Notes under the pieces: generated by a model
What the model saw: the letters and a program-made list of their open reading frames with translations, nothing else
What the model was told of the DNA's origin: nothing
Databases searched by the model: none
Shown: positions 36,201-43,694 of the stretch, one piece after another
Layout of the letters: every line of letters starts with the position of its first letter
Numbering within the stretch: position 1 is the first letter of the stretch
Origin: Bacteroides cutis
GTDB lineage: Bacteria > Bacteroidota > Bacteroidia > Bacteroidales > Bacteroidaceae
Direction: 5' to 3'
DNA: 64,000 nucleotides
NCBI RefSeq assembly: GCF_900241005.1
Contig: NZ_OEST01000006.1
Location: 148,235 to 212,234, forward strand
Position numbers and translations under genes: made by a program

Positions 36201-37383
36201 TAAAGTGGTATTCTCTTTATCCCAAATATCCTCTTCTGCTTTGCCTGCCGAATATCAGTCGGAATTAAGTAAGTTGCCTGTCAATACGGAATTTGTATGT
36301 TTGTCTGTAGCAGATTCTGGTAAGGGAATTCCTGATGAGGAGATAAAAAATATATTTGCTCCTTTTTATCAGGGAGAAGATGATAATAAGGAAAATGTAG
36401 GTACAGGTATTGGTCTGAGTTTGACGAGATCCATCGTACATTTGCATCATGGAATTATCACAGTCTCCAAAAATCAACCAACAGGTACTGTCTTTAATGT
36501 TTATATTCCCATTAGTAGTTTTGTTTATGAAGAAGATCAATTGGTGAAGGAGGAGACAGTAGAGGACGTGATACCCGTGGATAAAGCTATGCATTTTGAT
36601 ATTGAAAAGAAATGGACTATCCTTTTGGCTGAAGATAACGATGAGGTGAGAAGGTATGTCAAAGAGTGTCTTGAACCCTATTTTTACATATTGGACGTCG
36701 ATAATGGAAAAGATGCTTTGGAGCTGAGTCTTGAAAAGTATCCGGATCTGATACTTAGCGATATTATGATGCCTAAAATGGATGGATTAGAGTTATGTTC
36801 ACGCGTGAAGCAGGATTTACAATTGGGGCATATACCTGTTATTTTGATGACAGCAAAATCTATGGTGGTTCATATCAAAGAAGGTTTTTCAGTGGGAGCC
36901 GATGATTATATAGTAAAGCCATTTTGTATGGATGTGCTTATATGTCGTATTAACAATATATTGGAGTCTCGAGAAAAGCTGAAAAAGCTTTATGGTAAAA
37001 AGTTCTCTCCTGAGGCTATGGGGATTGAAATTGTATCGGGGGATGATCGGTTTACACAGAGTTTCTTTGAACTTATAGAGAAGAATATATCCAATCCTGA
37101 ATTGGGTATTGATTTATTGAGTCAGGAATTAGGCTTGAGTCGTGCTAATTTATATCGGAAATTGAAAGCTGTAACAGAACTTTCACCGACAGAACTTATT
37201 CGTAATAAACGTTTGGAGGTAGCAGCTAAATTATTGTTAGAATCAGACTATACAGTTTCAGAAGTGGCTGTTTATACAGGTTTTAATAGTCACGCATATT
37301 TTACGAATTGCTTTAAGTCATTTTATGGATATTCTCCTTCTGAATGGGTACAAAGACATCATGAGAATAATGAAAATGTCTGA
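33286..37383 (+). CDS. Hybrid two-component system regulator (HTCS)
   Basis: 1365 residues. Same plan as the HTCS at 12946: signal peptide, Reg_prop propeller repeats (about 30-670), Y_Y_Y domain, membrane span (about 788-808), kinase with FSHELRTP (H846), ATPase boxes (LLSNAMKFTP, DSGKGIP, GTGIGLSL), receiver with LILSDIMMP (D1159) and AraC-type HTH at the C-terminus. The two regulators share unusual stretches such as SMVVHIKEGF and almost the same first recognition helix (SRANLYRKLKAV versus SRANLYRKIKAI), so they may bind similar sites. Probably the main sensor of the uronic-acid PUL that follows. Confidence 0.95.
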   Translation: MKKFVLLLFSLLTILQIFAQNDNETFYFSNLNLKDGLSQISVIKILQDSKGFMWFATRNGLNRYDGSEFIVYKHVPGDSLTLSDNNIISLVEDKNRNLWVGTARGLNKLDLKTNHIKRYSDKKHGALAKVDIRSLFVDSRNRLWVGTSRGLYLYVREMDMFQRLDLNGKIKDEYISVIHETKEHQILIGTATKGLFVCDMNMKEQKHFTMDTPNLRLPDNYVGTLYEDLEGHIWGGSNAGGLFRIDIEKENIITYHKGNSILTTNSIRCIAESHDRLLIGTFDGLYSMNLSDNSFWKHTDASLERGNLSHFSIYSLFVDSSQTIWVGTYAGGVSYSSRFNNRFDFHDPTSVFDALFGIYGSMVCTEGGCLYMATEGRGLLDYNLNNSKYYYYPIDNSSRLQYSQNIIKGLLLDGNTLWCGTNKGTIYQFDTRTKQYKLYYQLPKEMSIYAMTPAHDGGLWIVGSDPKTGLIHLSAKKIFLDKFPLHDGKDSCQIASSRCILKLRDGVLLIGTRNNGLVKYDANKQEITYYNTDAKKPFSLLNNYVTSIIRDASDRIWIGTFGGGISLYDEYKGVLKTITREQGLIDNDVCAIVEDRDHKLWISTSNGISEFDQEKEQFINYNSLNGIGVYEFTPHSGMLLPNGEVCFSGNNGFVTFNPQELQLNSFVPPLVFTRLVVNNEVIEVGDETGILSSVLDDVKEIDLDYSQNNISIGYCALNFVFARQNQYAIFLEGYDKDWNYIGNRREAYYTNLSPGTYEFKVKASNNDGVWSQETRKIRIVVHPPIWETWYAYLFYVVTFVSVLVLIMYYIFKKQKLERELQFQQKEQQQLEEFHQAKIRMFTNFSHELRTPLTLIIAPLQELVAMPEFSSVVKNKLGLIFSNAQRLLLLVNQLMDLRKNQEGKLKLRIIKSDMYLFLLEIYYAFNHLAAKKSINFTFERKVEQLMAWFDKTLIEKVVFNLLSNAMKFTPNGGKVVFSLSQISSSALPAEYQSELSKLPVNTEFVCLSVADSGKGIPDEEIKNIFAPFYQGEDDNKENVGTGIGLSLTRSIVHLHHGIITVSKNQPTGTVFNVYIPISSFVYEEDQLVKEETVEDVIPVDKAMHFDIEKKWTILLAEDNDEVRRYVKECLEPYFYILDVDNGKDALELSLEKYPDLILSDIMMPKMDGLELCSRVKQDLQLGHIPVILMTAKSMVVHIKEGFSVGADDYIVKPFCMDVLICRINNILESREKLKKLYGKKFSPEAMGIEIVSGDDRFTQSFFELIEKNISNPELGIDLLSQELGLSRANLYRKLKAVTELSPTELIRNKRLEVAAKLLLESDYTVSEVAVYTGFNSHAYFTNCFKSFYGYSPSEWVQRHHENNENV

Positions 37384-37425
37384 TAATTATAGTCTCTTGC
37401 TGCTTTTGGAATAGAATTTCAAGCG

Positions 37426-37472
37426 AATAAGACAATATTTAAAATTACGCTGGGATAAATCGCCTATCTTAG
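37426..37472 (+). promoter_or_regulatory. Weak candidate HTCS operator and promoter of GH88 run
   Basis: AATAAGACAATATTTAAA (37426-37443) matches the operator at 11 of 18 positions, including the full ACAATATT core. A -7-like TATCTTAG begins exactly 21 bp later (37465-37472). The sequence match alone would be weak; the fixed spacing is what supports it. Confidence 0.4.
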
Positions 37473-37503
37473 TGCCCTAGAATATAAACATTAAAAATAA
37501 AGT

Positions 37504-38730
37504 ATGATGAAGTTTAAGACAGGATTAGTTTCTTTATTGGTAGTTTGTGGAGCTTGTAGCCAAACACCTCAAAAAGTAGATGTTATAAAGGATAGTTTTG
37601 ATTTTGCCGGTCAGCAGTTGAAGTATGCGTTTACACAGATTGACTCTGTGAATGCTGCTGTGTCAGAAGAGGCGCCGAAAAAGAAATTGGTGTCTCCACG
37701 TACTATAGCTGATGACGGCTCTTTTAAGATGGTAGCGTCTAGAGATTGGACTAGTGGATTCTTCCCGGGAGAGTTGTGGTATATGTATGAGTATACGCAA
37801 GATGATTATTGGAAACAGAAAGCGGAAGATTTTACAGCGCCAATTGAGGATCAAAAGACTAATGGTGGTACCCATGATATGGGATTTAAGATGTATTGTA
37901 GTTTTGGTAATGGTTATCGTTTGACAAAAGACGCTGCTTATAAGGATATTTTATTGGAATCGGCGGCAACTTTGATTACACGTTATAAACCGACGATTGG
38001 TTGTATTCGTTCTTGGGATCACAGTCGTGACAAATGGGAATGTCCGGTTATTATAGACAATATGATGAATTTGGAACTGTTATATTGGGCATTTAAGGAA
38101 ACTGGAGATTCTGTTTATTATAATATTGCTACCAATCATGCACGTACAACTATGAAAAATCATTTCCGTGATAATTACAGTTCTTATCATGTGATAGATT
38201 ATGATACGATTACAGGTAATGTCCTCCATAAACATACTCATCAGGGATATAATCACGAATCTGCTTGGTCAAGAGGTCAGGCTTGGGGATTATATGGTTA
38301 TACGATGTGTTATCGTGAAACAAAACTTCCTGAGTTTTTGACTCAGGCAGAGAATATTGCCAATTATATTTTTACTAATCCCACTATGCCTGATGATATG
38401 ATAGCTTATTGGGATTTTGATGCCCCAGAAATTCCGAATGAACCGCGTGATGCATCTGCAGCTGCTGTAATGGCATGTGCAATGTATGAACTCTCTATGT
38501 ATAATGCAGAAAAAGGGGAACAGTACAAAAAGTGGGCAGATACGATTGTGGAAAGTTTAAGCAATAATTATCGTGCAAAGTTGAATGGTGATTATGGATT
38601 TTTATTACTTCATAGTACAGGAGCACGTAATTTTGAACGAGATGTACCTTTGGTGTATGCTGATTATTATTTTTTGGAGGCATTGTTGAAGAAGGCAAAA
38701 TTAGAGAAGGAAGGTACAGCTATTTTGTAA
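37504..38730 (+). CDS. GH88 unsaturated glucuronyl hydrolase, lipoprotein
   Basis: 408 residues with a lipoprotein signal (LLVVCGACSQ). The (alpha/alpha)6 barrel shows GH88 marks: SRDWTSGFFPGELWYMYEYT, NGGTHDMGFKMYCSFGNGY, IIDNMMNLELLYWA and NHESAWSRGQAWGLYGY. The Asp in HDMGF and in IIDNMM correspond to the catalytic/binding aspartates of unsaturated glucuronyl hydrolases. It removes the unsaturated uronic acid from lyase products of glycosaminoglycan-like or glucuronate-rich glycans. It heads a tight run of GH2, PL38-like, GH105 and PL8 genes. Confidence 0.93.
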   Translation: MMKFKTGLVSLLVVCGACSQTPQKVDVIKDSFDFAGQQLKYAFTQIDSVNAAVSEEAPKKKLVSPRTIADDGSFKMVASRDWTSGFFPGELWYMYEYTQDDYWKQKAEDFTAPIEDQKTNGGTHDMGFKMYCSFGNGYRLTKDAAYKDILLESAATLITRYKPTIGCIRSWDHSRDKWECPVIIDNMMNLELLYWAFKETGDSVYYNIATNHARTTMKNHFRDNYSSYHVIDYDTITGNVLHKHTHQGYNHESAWSRGQAWGLYGYTMCYRETKLPEFLTQAENIANYIFTNPTMPDDMIAYWDFDAPEIPNEPRDASAAAVMACAMYELSMYNAEKGEQYKKWADTIVESLSNNYRAKLNGDYGFLLLHSTGARNFERDVPLVYADYYFLEALLKKAKLEKEGTAIL

Positions 38731-38748
38731 ATTTAGATTTCAATAGGT

Positions 38749-41196
38749 ATGAAGCGTTTTATATTATTGTTGGTGATATGTTGTTATGTTGTGGGGGACT
38801 TTTATGCAAAAGTGCCCACAACATACAATAAAATTCGTTTGACGGATAATTGGGAATTTCTTCGGCAAGATGTTGGAAATATATGGGAGTTGGTGCGTCC
38901 GGTAAAGAAAGGACAACCAGAAGAACAACCGATATGGACGAAGGTAACGTTACCCCATTGTTTTAATGCTGAGGATGCTGTTGATCCAGATGTGAATTAT
39001 TATCAAGGGCCGGGGTGGTATAAAACCCGTTTGAAGTTAAATAACCCTTATCCGAATGGAAGAATTGTTTTGGAATTTGAAGGAGCCGGACAAAAAACGG
39101 ATGTATATATTTATATGACAAAAGTCGGTAGCCATGTAGGTGGTTATGATAGTTGGAATATTGATATAACAGATGCTGTTCAAGCTTTTTTGGCGAGTAA
39201 AGAGGCTGATCGGTTTAAGGGAGAAATTCCTTTGAGTATTCGTTGTGATAATACGCGGGATGCAGAAATGATCCCGTCTGATTTATCGGATTTTAATGTG
39301 TATGGTGGTATTTATCGCTATTTAAATCTTGTATATTTACCTGAGGTTTCGTTTTCTTCTTTGAAGATAGTACCGACACTGGATGCCAAGATGAAGAAAG
39401 CTAATCTTTCTATATCTGGAATGTTGTATAACCCAGTAGATGTCCGTAAAGCATCTGTAGAGATTGCGATAAAAAATCCTAAAGGGGAGATTGTAACCAC
39501 TCGTCGGTTGGAGGATATTACTCCGTTGGGAAATTTGGATTTGATGAATATACAGCTGGATAAGCCACAGCTTTGGGATGTGAACTCTCCTCTTTTATAC
39601 ACCTGTGAAGCTACAATAACGGCTAATGGGCAGAAGATGATTGCTAGCGAGCGTTTTGGCTTTCGTTCTTTTGAATTTGTAGAGAAAGGCCCCTTTCTTT
39701 TGAATGGCAGACGTCTTTTATTAAGAGGTACTCATCGTCATGAAGATCATGCAGGTGTGGGAGCGGCTATGACTGAAGAACAAATGATACAGGAAATGAA
39801 GATGATGAAAGAAATGGGCGTTAATTTTATACGCCTTGGGCATTATCAGCAATCTGAAATCATTCTCAATCTTTGTGACGAATTAGGAATTCTTGTTTGG
39901 GAAGAAATACCTTGGTGCCGTGGTGGAGTCGGTAATGAAACTTATCGTAATCAGGCTAAACGTATGTTGAATAATATGATTACTCAACACTATAATCATC
40001 CTGCTGTTATTATTTGGGGATTGGGTAATGAAAATGATTGGCCTAATGATTTCCCGGAATATAAACAAAGCGAGATACGTAGTTTGATGAGTGAATTGAA
40101 TACGATTGCTCATCATATGGATGGAAGTCGTAAGACAGCTATTCGTCGTTGCGCTTTTTGTAGTGATATTGTAGACGTATATTCTCCGTCAATCTGGGCG
40201 GGATGGTATCGTGGTAATTATAAGGATTACCAGAATTTTTCCAAGGATGAAATGGAGAAAGTAAAACATTTCTTACATGTAGAGTGGGGAGGAGATAGCC
40301 ATGCCGGACGTCATGCAGAGGCTGTAGCTCCTTTACGCAAAGAGGGAGAAGCAGAAGGTGATGTGGCTTTGAATGGTTCAGCATTAGTTTTGGAGAAAGG
40401 TGATTGGTCGGAAACTTATATTGTGAAGCTGATTGATTGGCATTTGAAAGAGCAGGAAAATATGTCATGGTTGACGGGTGCTGCTTATTGGCCTTTTAAA
40501 GACTTTTCTACTCCCGTTCGTCCGGAAAATCCAGTACCATATGTCAATCAAAAAGGTGTAATAGAACGTGATTTTACTAAGAAAGAAAGTTACTATGTTT
40601 TTCAATCCTATTGGACCGAGAAACCTATGTTGCATATTTATGGTCATGGTTGGCCGGTGAGATGGGGAAAAGATGGTGAGGAGAAAGAAGTGTTAGTTTA
40701 CTCTAATTGCCAGGTTGTTGAATTGTTTCTAAATGGACAAAGTTTAGGTGTTCGTAGACGTAACAGTCAAGATTTTCCTGCTGCCGGATTACGTTGGAAT
40801 GTAAGGTTTAAAAAAGGAGAAAATACACTTCGGGCGGTTGTTGTAGAAGGAAAGGAAACCTTGAATGATGAATTGGTTTTTGAATATCAAACTGAAAAAT
40901 GGGGGAAAGAAACTGCATTTAAAGTGAAAAATACCCCTGTGGGTGATGGTGTAGTCGAAGTAGAAGCCCAATTAGTAGATGAAAAAGGAACAAGATGTCT
41001 TGATTCAAGAATATTTGTCTATTTTGATATAGCTGGTGATGGAGAACTGATTCAAAATCAAGGAACAGTGACAGGTTCACGGAAAGTACAAGCTAGAAAT
41101 GGACGGGCTCAAATTAGAGTTCGTACTAATCAGGGGACTTCGTGTGTAGCTGTAAAAGCAGATCATGTTCAAACTTCTTTTGTAACGATAAAATAA
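38749..41196 (+). CDS. Secreted GH2 beta-galactosidase/beta-glucuronidase-type enzyme
   Basis: 815 residues; signal peptide ends near DFYAK. GH2 order: jelly-roll sugar-binding domain (about 25-210), immunoglobulin-like domain, TIM barrel with GTHRHEDHAGVGAAM and FIRLGHYQQSE, acid/base in IIWGLGNENDW and probable nucleophile Glu in FLHVEWGGDS, then C-terminal beta domains (DUF4982 type). Removes a beta-linked hexose or uronic acid; the exact sugar is not readable. Co-directional with its neighbours, and the PL38-like gene starts 1 bp after its stop. Confidence 0.92.
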   Translation: MKRFILLLVICCYVVGDFYAKVPTTYNKIRLTDNWEFLRQDVGNIWELVRPVKKGQPEEQPIWTKVTLPHCFNAEDAVDPDVNYYQGPGWYKTRLKLNNPYPNGRIVLEFEGAGQKTDVYIYMTKVGSHVGGYDSWNIDITDAVQAFLASKEADRFKGEIPLSIRCDNTRDAEMIPSDLSDFNVYGGIYRYLNLVYLPEVSFSSLKIVPTLDAKMKKANLSISGMLYNPVDVRKASVEIAIKNPKGEIVTTRRLEDITPLGNLDLMNIQLDKPQLWDVNSPLLYTCEATITANGQKMIASERFGFRSFEFVEKGPFLLNGRRLLLRGTHRHEDHAGVGAAMTEEQMIQEMKMMKEMGVNFIRLGHYQQSEIILNLCDELGILVWEEIPWCRGGVGNETYRNQAKRMLNNMITQHYNHPAVIIWGLGNENDWPNDFPEYKQSEIRSLMSELNTIAHHMDGSRKTAIRRCAFCSDIVDVYSPSIWAGWYRGNYKDYQNFSKDEMEKVKHFLHVEWGGDSHAGRHAEAVAPLRKEGEAEGDVALNGSALVLEKGDWSETYIVKLIDWHLKEQENMSWLTGAAYWPFKDFSTPVRPENPVPYVNQKGVIERDFTKKESYYVFQSYWTEKPMLHIYGHGWPVRWGKDGEEKEVLVYSNCQVVELFLNGQSLGVRRRNSQDFPAAGLRWNVRFKKGENTLRAVVVEGKETLNDELVFEYQTEKWGKETAFKVKNTPVGDGVVEVEAQLVDEKGTRCLDSRIFVYFDIAGDGELIQNQGTVTGSRKVQARNGRAQIRVRTNQGTSCVAVKADHVQTSFVTIK

Positions 41197-41197
41197 T

Positions 41198-42358
41198 ATG
41201 CGACAAACAATTATATTTATATCTATTCTGTGTGTATTCTTTTCTTGTACTTCACAGAAAAACGATAAAGAGTATGTAGAGGATGTGCTGAAACGAGGTA
41301 TTTTAGAGCGTGCTACTTTAAATATTCAGGAAGAACCGGTAACAATTACCTCTTTTATTGCGGAACGTAGCGCAGGTGATGTTCATGATTTTTACTCGGA
41401 GGGTGATTATTGGTGGCCTGACTCTTTGAATTTGGATGGTCCGTATATACGTCGTGATGGTGAAACGAATCCTGATAATTTTGTAGCTCATCGTCATGCA
41501 ATGATACGTTTTAGTTCTATTGTTGGAAATTTGACTTCTGCATATCTTTTAACTAAAGATAAAAAATATGTGGAAGCAGTCATGAAACACGTGCGCGCCT
41601 GGTTTATCAATGAGGAGACATTGATGCGTCCCAGCTTGCAATATGCTCAGGCTATAAAAGGTATTGCTACAGGACGTGGTATTGGGATCATTGATACAGT
41701 ACACCTTATGGAAGTGGCTCAGTCATTACTACAGTTGGAGAAAGCTGGAGTACTTTCAGAGGAAGACATTAATGGTTCTAAAAAATGGTTCTCTGACTAT
41801 TTGAAGTGGATGTCTACTCATCCTTATGGAATTGATGAAATGAATGCCAAAAATAATCATGGAACTTGTTGGGTGATGCAAGCTGCCGTTTTTGCACGTT
41901 ACGTTGATAATAAGGATATGATTAGGTTCTGTAGCGATCGTTATAAAGAAGTACTTCTTCCGAACCAGATGGCTGAGGATGGTAGTTTTCCGCGTGAAAC
42001 GGCACGTACTAAACCCTATGGATATTCTTTGTTTAATTTAGATGCGATGGCTACAATTTGTCAGACTCTTTCTACTACAACGGATAATCTTTGGATTTTT
42101 TCTGTAGATAATACTAAGAATATGTTGAAAGGAATTGATTTTATTTTTCCATATGTTGTTGATAAGACCTCGTGGCCTTTTGTACACGATGTCATGTATT
42201 GGGATGAATGGCCTGTGGCTCATCCTTTCTTGATTTTTGGAGCATTACAAACAGGAAATAAGGAATGGCTTTCTGCATGGAGCGAATTGGAACATTTTCC
42301 AGAAACAGATGAAGTAATTCGTAATCTGCCGGTACGTAATCCTTTGCTGTGGATCTGA
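41198..42358 (+). CDS. PL38-like polysaccharide lyase (alginate-lyase fold), lipoprotein
   Basis: 386 residues with a lipoprotein signal (CVFFSCTSQ). The (alpha/alpha) toroid of the alginate_lyase Pfam family is recognisable by GDYWWPDSLNLDGPYIRRDGE (in part), NPDNFVAHRHAM, MNAKNNHGTCWVMQA and DGSFPRETARTKPYGYS; the Asn-His pair in KNNHGT and the Tyr in RTKPYGYS are candidate catalytic residues. Family members cleave beta-1,4 uronans such as glucuronan or mannuronan. The assignment to PL38 is from memory of the family pattern and is moderately sure. Confidence 0.75.
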   Translation: MRQTIIFISILCVFFSCTSQKNDKEYVEDVLKRGILERATLNIQEEPVTITSFIAERSAGDVHDFYSEGDYWWPDSLNLDGPYIRRDGETNPDNFVAHRHAMIRFSSIVGNLTSAYLLTKDKKYVEAVMKHVRAWFINEETLMRPSLQYAQAIKGIATGRGIGIIDTVHLMEVAQSLLQLEKAGVLSEEDINGSKKWFSDYLKWMSTHPYGIDEMNAKNNHGTCWVMQAAVFARYVDNKDMIRFCSDRYKEVLLPNQMAEDGSFPRETARTKPYGYSLFNLDAMATICQTLSTTTDNLWIFSVDNTKNMLKGIDFIFPYVVDKTSWPFVHDVMYWDEWPVAHPFLIFGALQTGNKEWLSAWSELEHFPETDEVIRNLPVRNPLLWI

Positions 42359-42388
42359 ATTTGTAATACTGTATAAATTTAGAATACT

Positions 42389-43687
42389 ATGAAACTGATC
42401 AAGAGTATAGGAATAGGAGTTTGTATTTTAAGTATGACATTCTCTGTAAGTGCTCAAAACAGGGTTGTTACTCAGCATACAACAGGGACTGTTGTTGAAG
42501 GTGAGGTAACAATGCTGGTCAGTCAGGATATAACGATAAAATATCGTCGTACTACTTCCCAAGGTGTTGCTGATGCAAGGTTAAATTATCAGTCGGGTAT
42601 GGAACTTCCTTTCTTGGCTTTACCTTTATCAGAAACAGTAATGGTACGTTATCCCGATTATCGTATGGCTTATTGGAAAGATTACACTTACGTTCAGGGG
42701 TATATGTTTGAAGCTATGGATCGTTTGGGACAACTTACGAGAGATGATAAATATTTGAAATATATTAAGAAGTATATAGATCATTTCCTGGATGAAGAAG
42801 GTAATTATAAAGGAGGTGGTTTAACTAACTTAGATAATTTCATGACAGGTTCTGCTTTCTGTACTTTGTATGGACGTACTGGTGAAGAAAAATATAAGAA
42901 GGCGGCATTACAGATATTGAAAGCAGTGGATTTATATCCAAGTTCCGATGGACAGTTTTGGCATGGAAACCGTAGTCCGAATATGTGGATTGATGGCGTT
43001 TTTATGATGCAAATGTTTTTAATTCGTTGTGCTCAATTTGTAGGAGAAGCAGATTATTGTTATGATATAGCATGTCGTAACATCATTGCAGCAGCCCGGC
43101 ATTTACAACGACCAGATGGTTTGGTGCTTCATGCTTGGACTACAGAACCAGAAAAAGCTGTTTGGGCTGATAAGACGACCGGACTTTCGCCTGAAGTTTG
43201 GAGTGAAGGAATGGGGTGGTATACATTGGTTGTACCTGAATTATTAGCAATATTACCTCGATCGCATCCGAATTACAAAGAAGTTCTTGATATCTATTTG
43301 AAGATGTGTAAAGGACTGAAAAATGTTCAAGATGAAAAAACAGGGGGGTGGTTTATGGTTGTTGATAAAGGCGATAACCCTTTAAATTTTATAGATCCTT
43401 CAGGTTCTGCGATGTTTACTTATTCTATTCAGCGTGGTATACAACTAGGACTATTAAAAGCTAAAGATTATATGTCAGTTGCTCAAAGAGGATATCATAG
43501 TTTGTTTCCTTTTGTGCAAGTAAATGAGCGAGGATTGTTGGATGTAATAGGAGCGTGTGATGGTGTAACAATTAAAAAGAATTTTGTAGAATACGTTACT
43601 GTACCCAAGATACTGAATGCCAAAGAGGCTGTTGCTGGTATATTATGGGCTGCTGTTATTATGGAAACCGATCAATTGAAAAAATAA
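42389..43687 (+). CDS. GH105-type unsaturated uronyl hydrolase
   Basis: 432 residues; signal peptide ends near SVSAQ. Marks are NMWIDGVFMMQMF, WSEGMGWYTLVVPELL, GGWFMVVD and DPSGSAMFTYSIQ. It differs clearly from the GH105 at 32049 (different motif wording and an extra ~50 residues), so the two probably act on different products. Lies between two lyase genes and likely processes their unsaturated oligosaccharides. Confidence 0.87.
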   Translation: MKLIKSIGIGVCILSMTFSVSAQNRVVTQHTTGTVVEGEVTMLVSQDITIKYRRTTSQGVADARLNYQSGMELPFLALPLSETVMVRYPDYRMAYWKDYTYVQGYMFEAMDRLGQLTRDDKYLKYIKKYIDHFLDEEGNYKGGGLTNLDNFMTGSAFCTLYGRTGEEKYKKAALQILKAVDLYPSSDGQFWHGNRSPNMWIDGVFMMQMFLIRCAQFVGEADYCYDIACRNIIAAARHLQRPDGLVLHAWTTEPEKAVWADKTTGLSPEVWSEGMGWYTLVVPELLAILPRSHPNYKEVLDIYLKMCKGLKNVQDEKTGGWFMVVDKGDNPLNFIDPSGSAMFTYSIQRGIQLGLLKAKDYMSVAQRGYHSLFPFVQVNERGLLDVIGACDGVTIKKNFVEYVTVPKILNAKEAVAGILWAAVIMETDQLKK

Positions 43688-43694
43688 TTTAATT

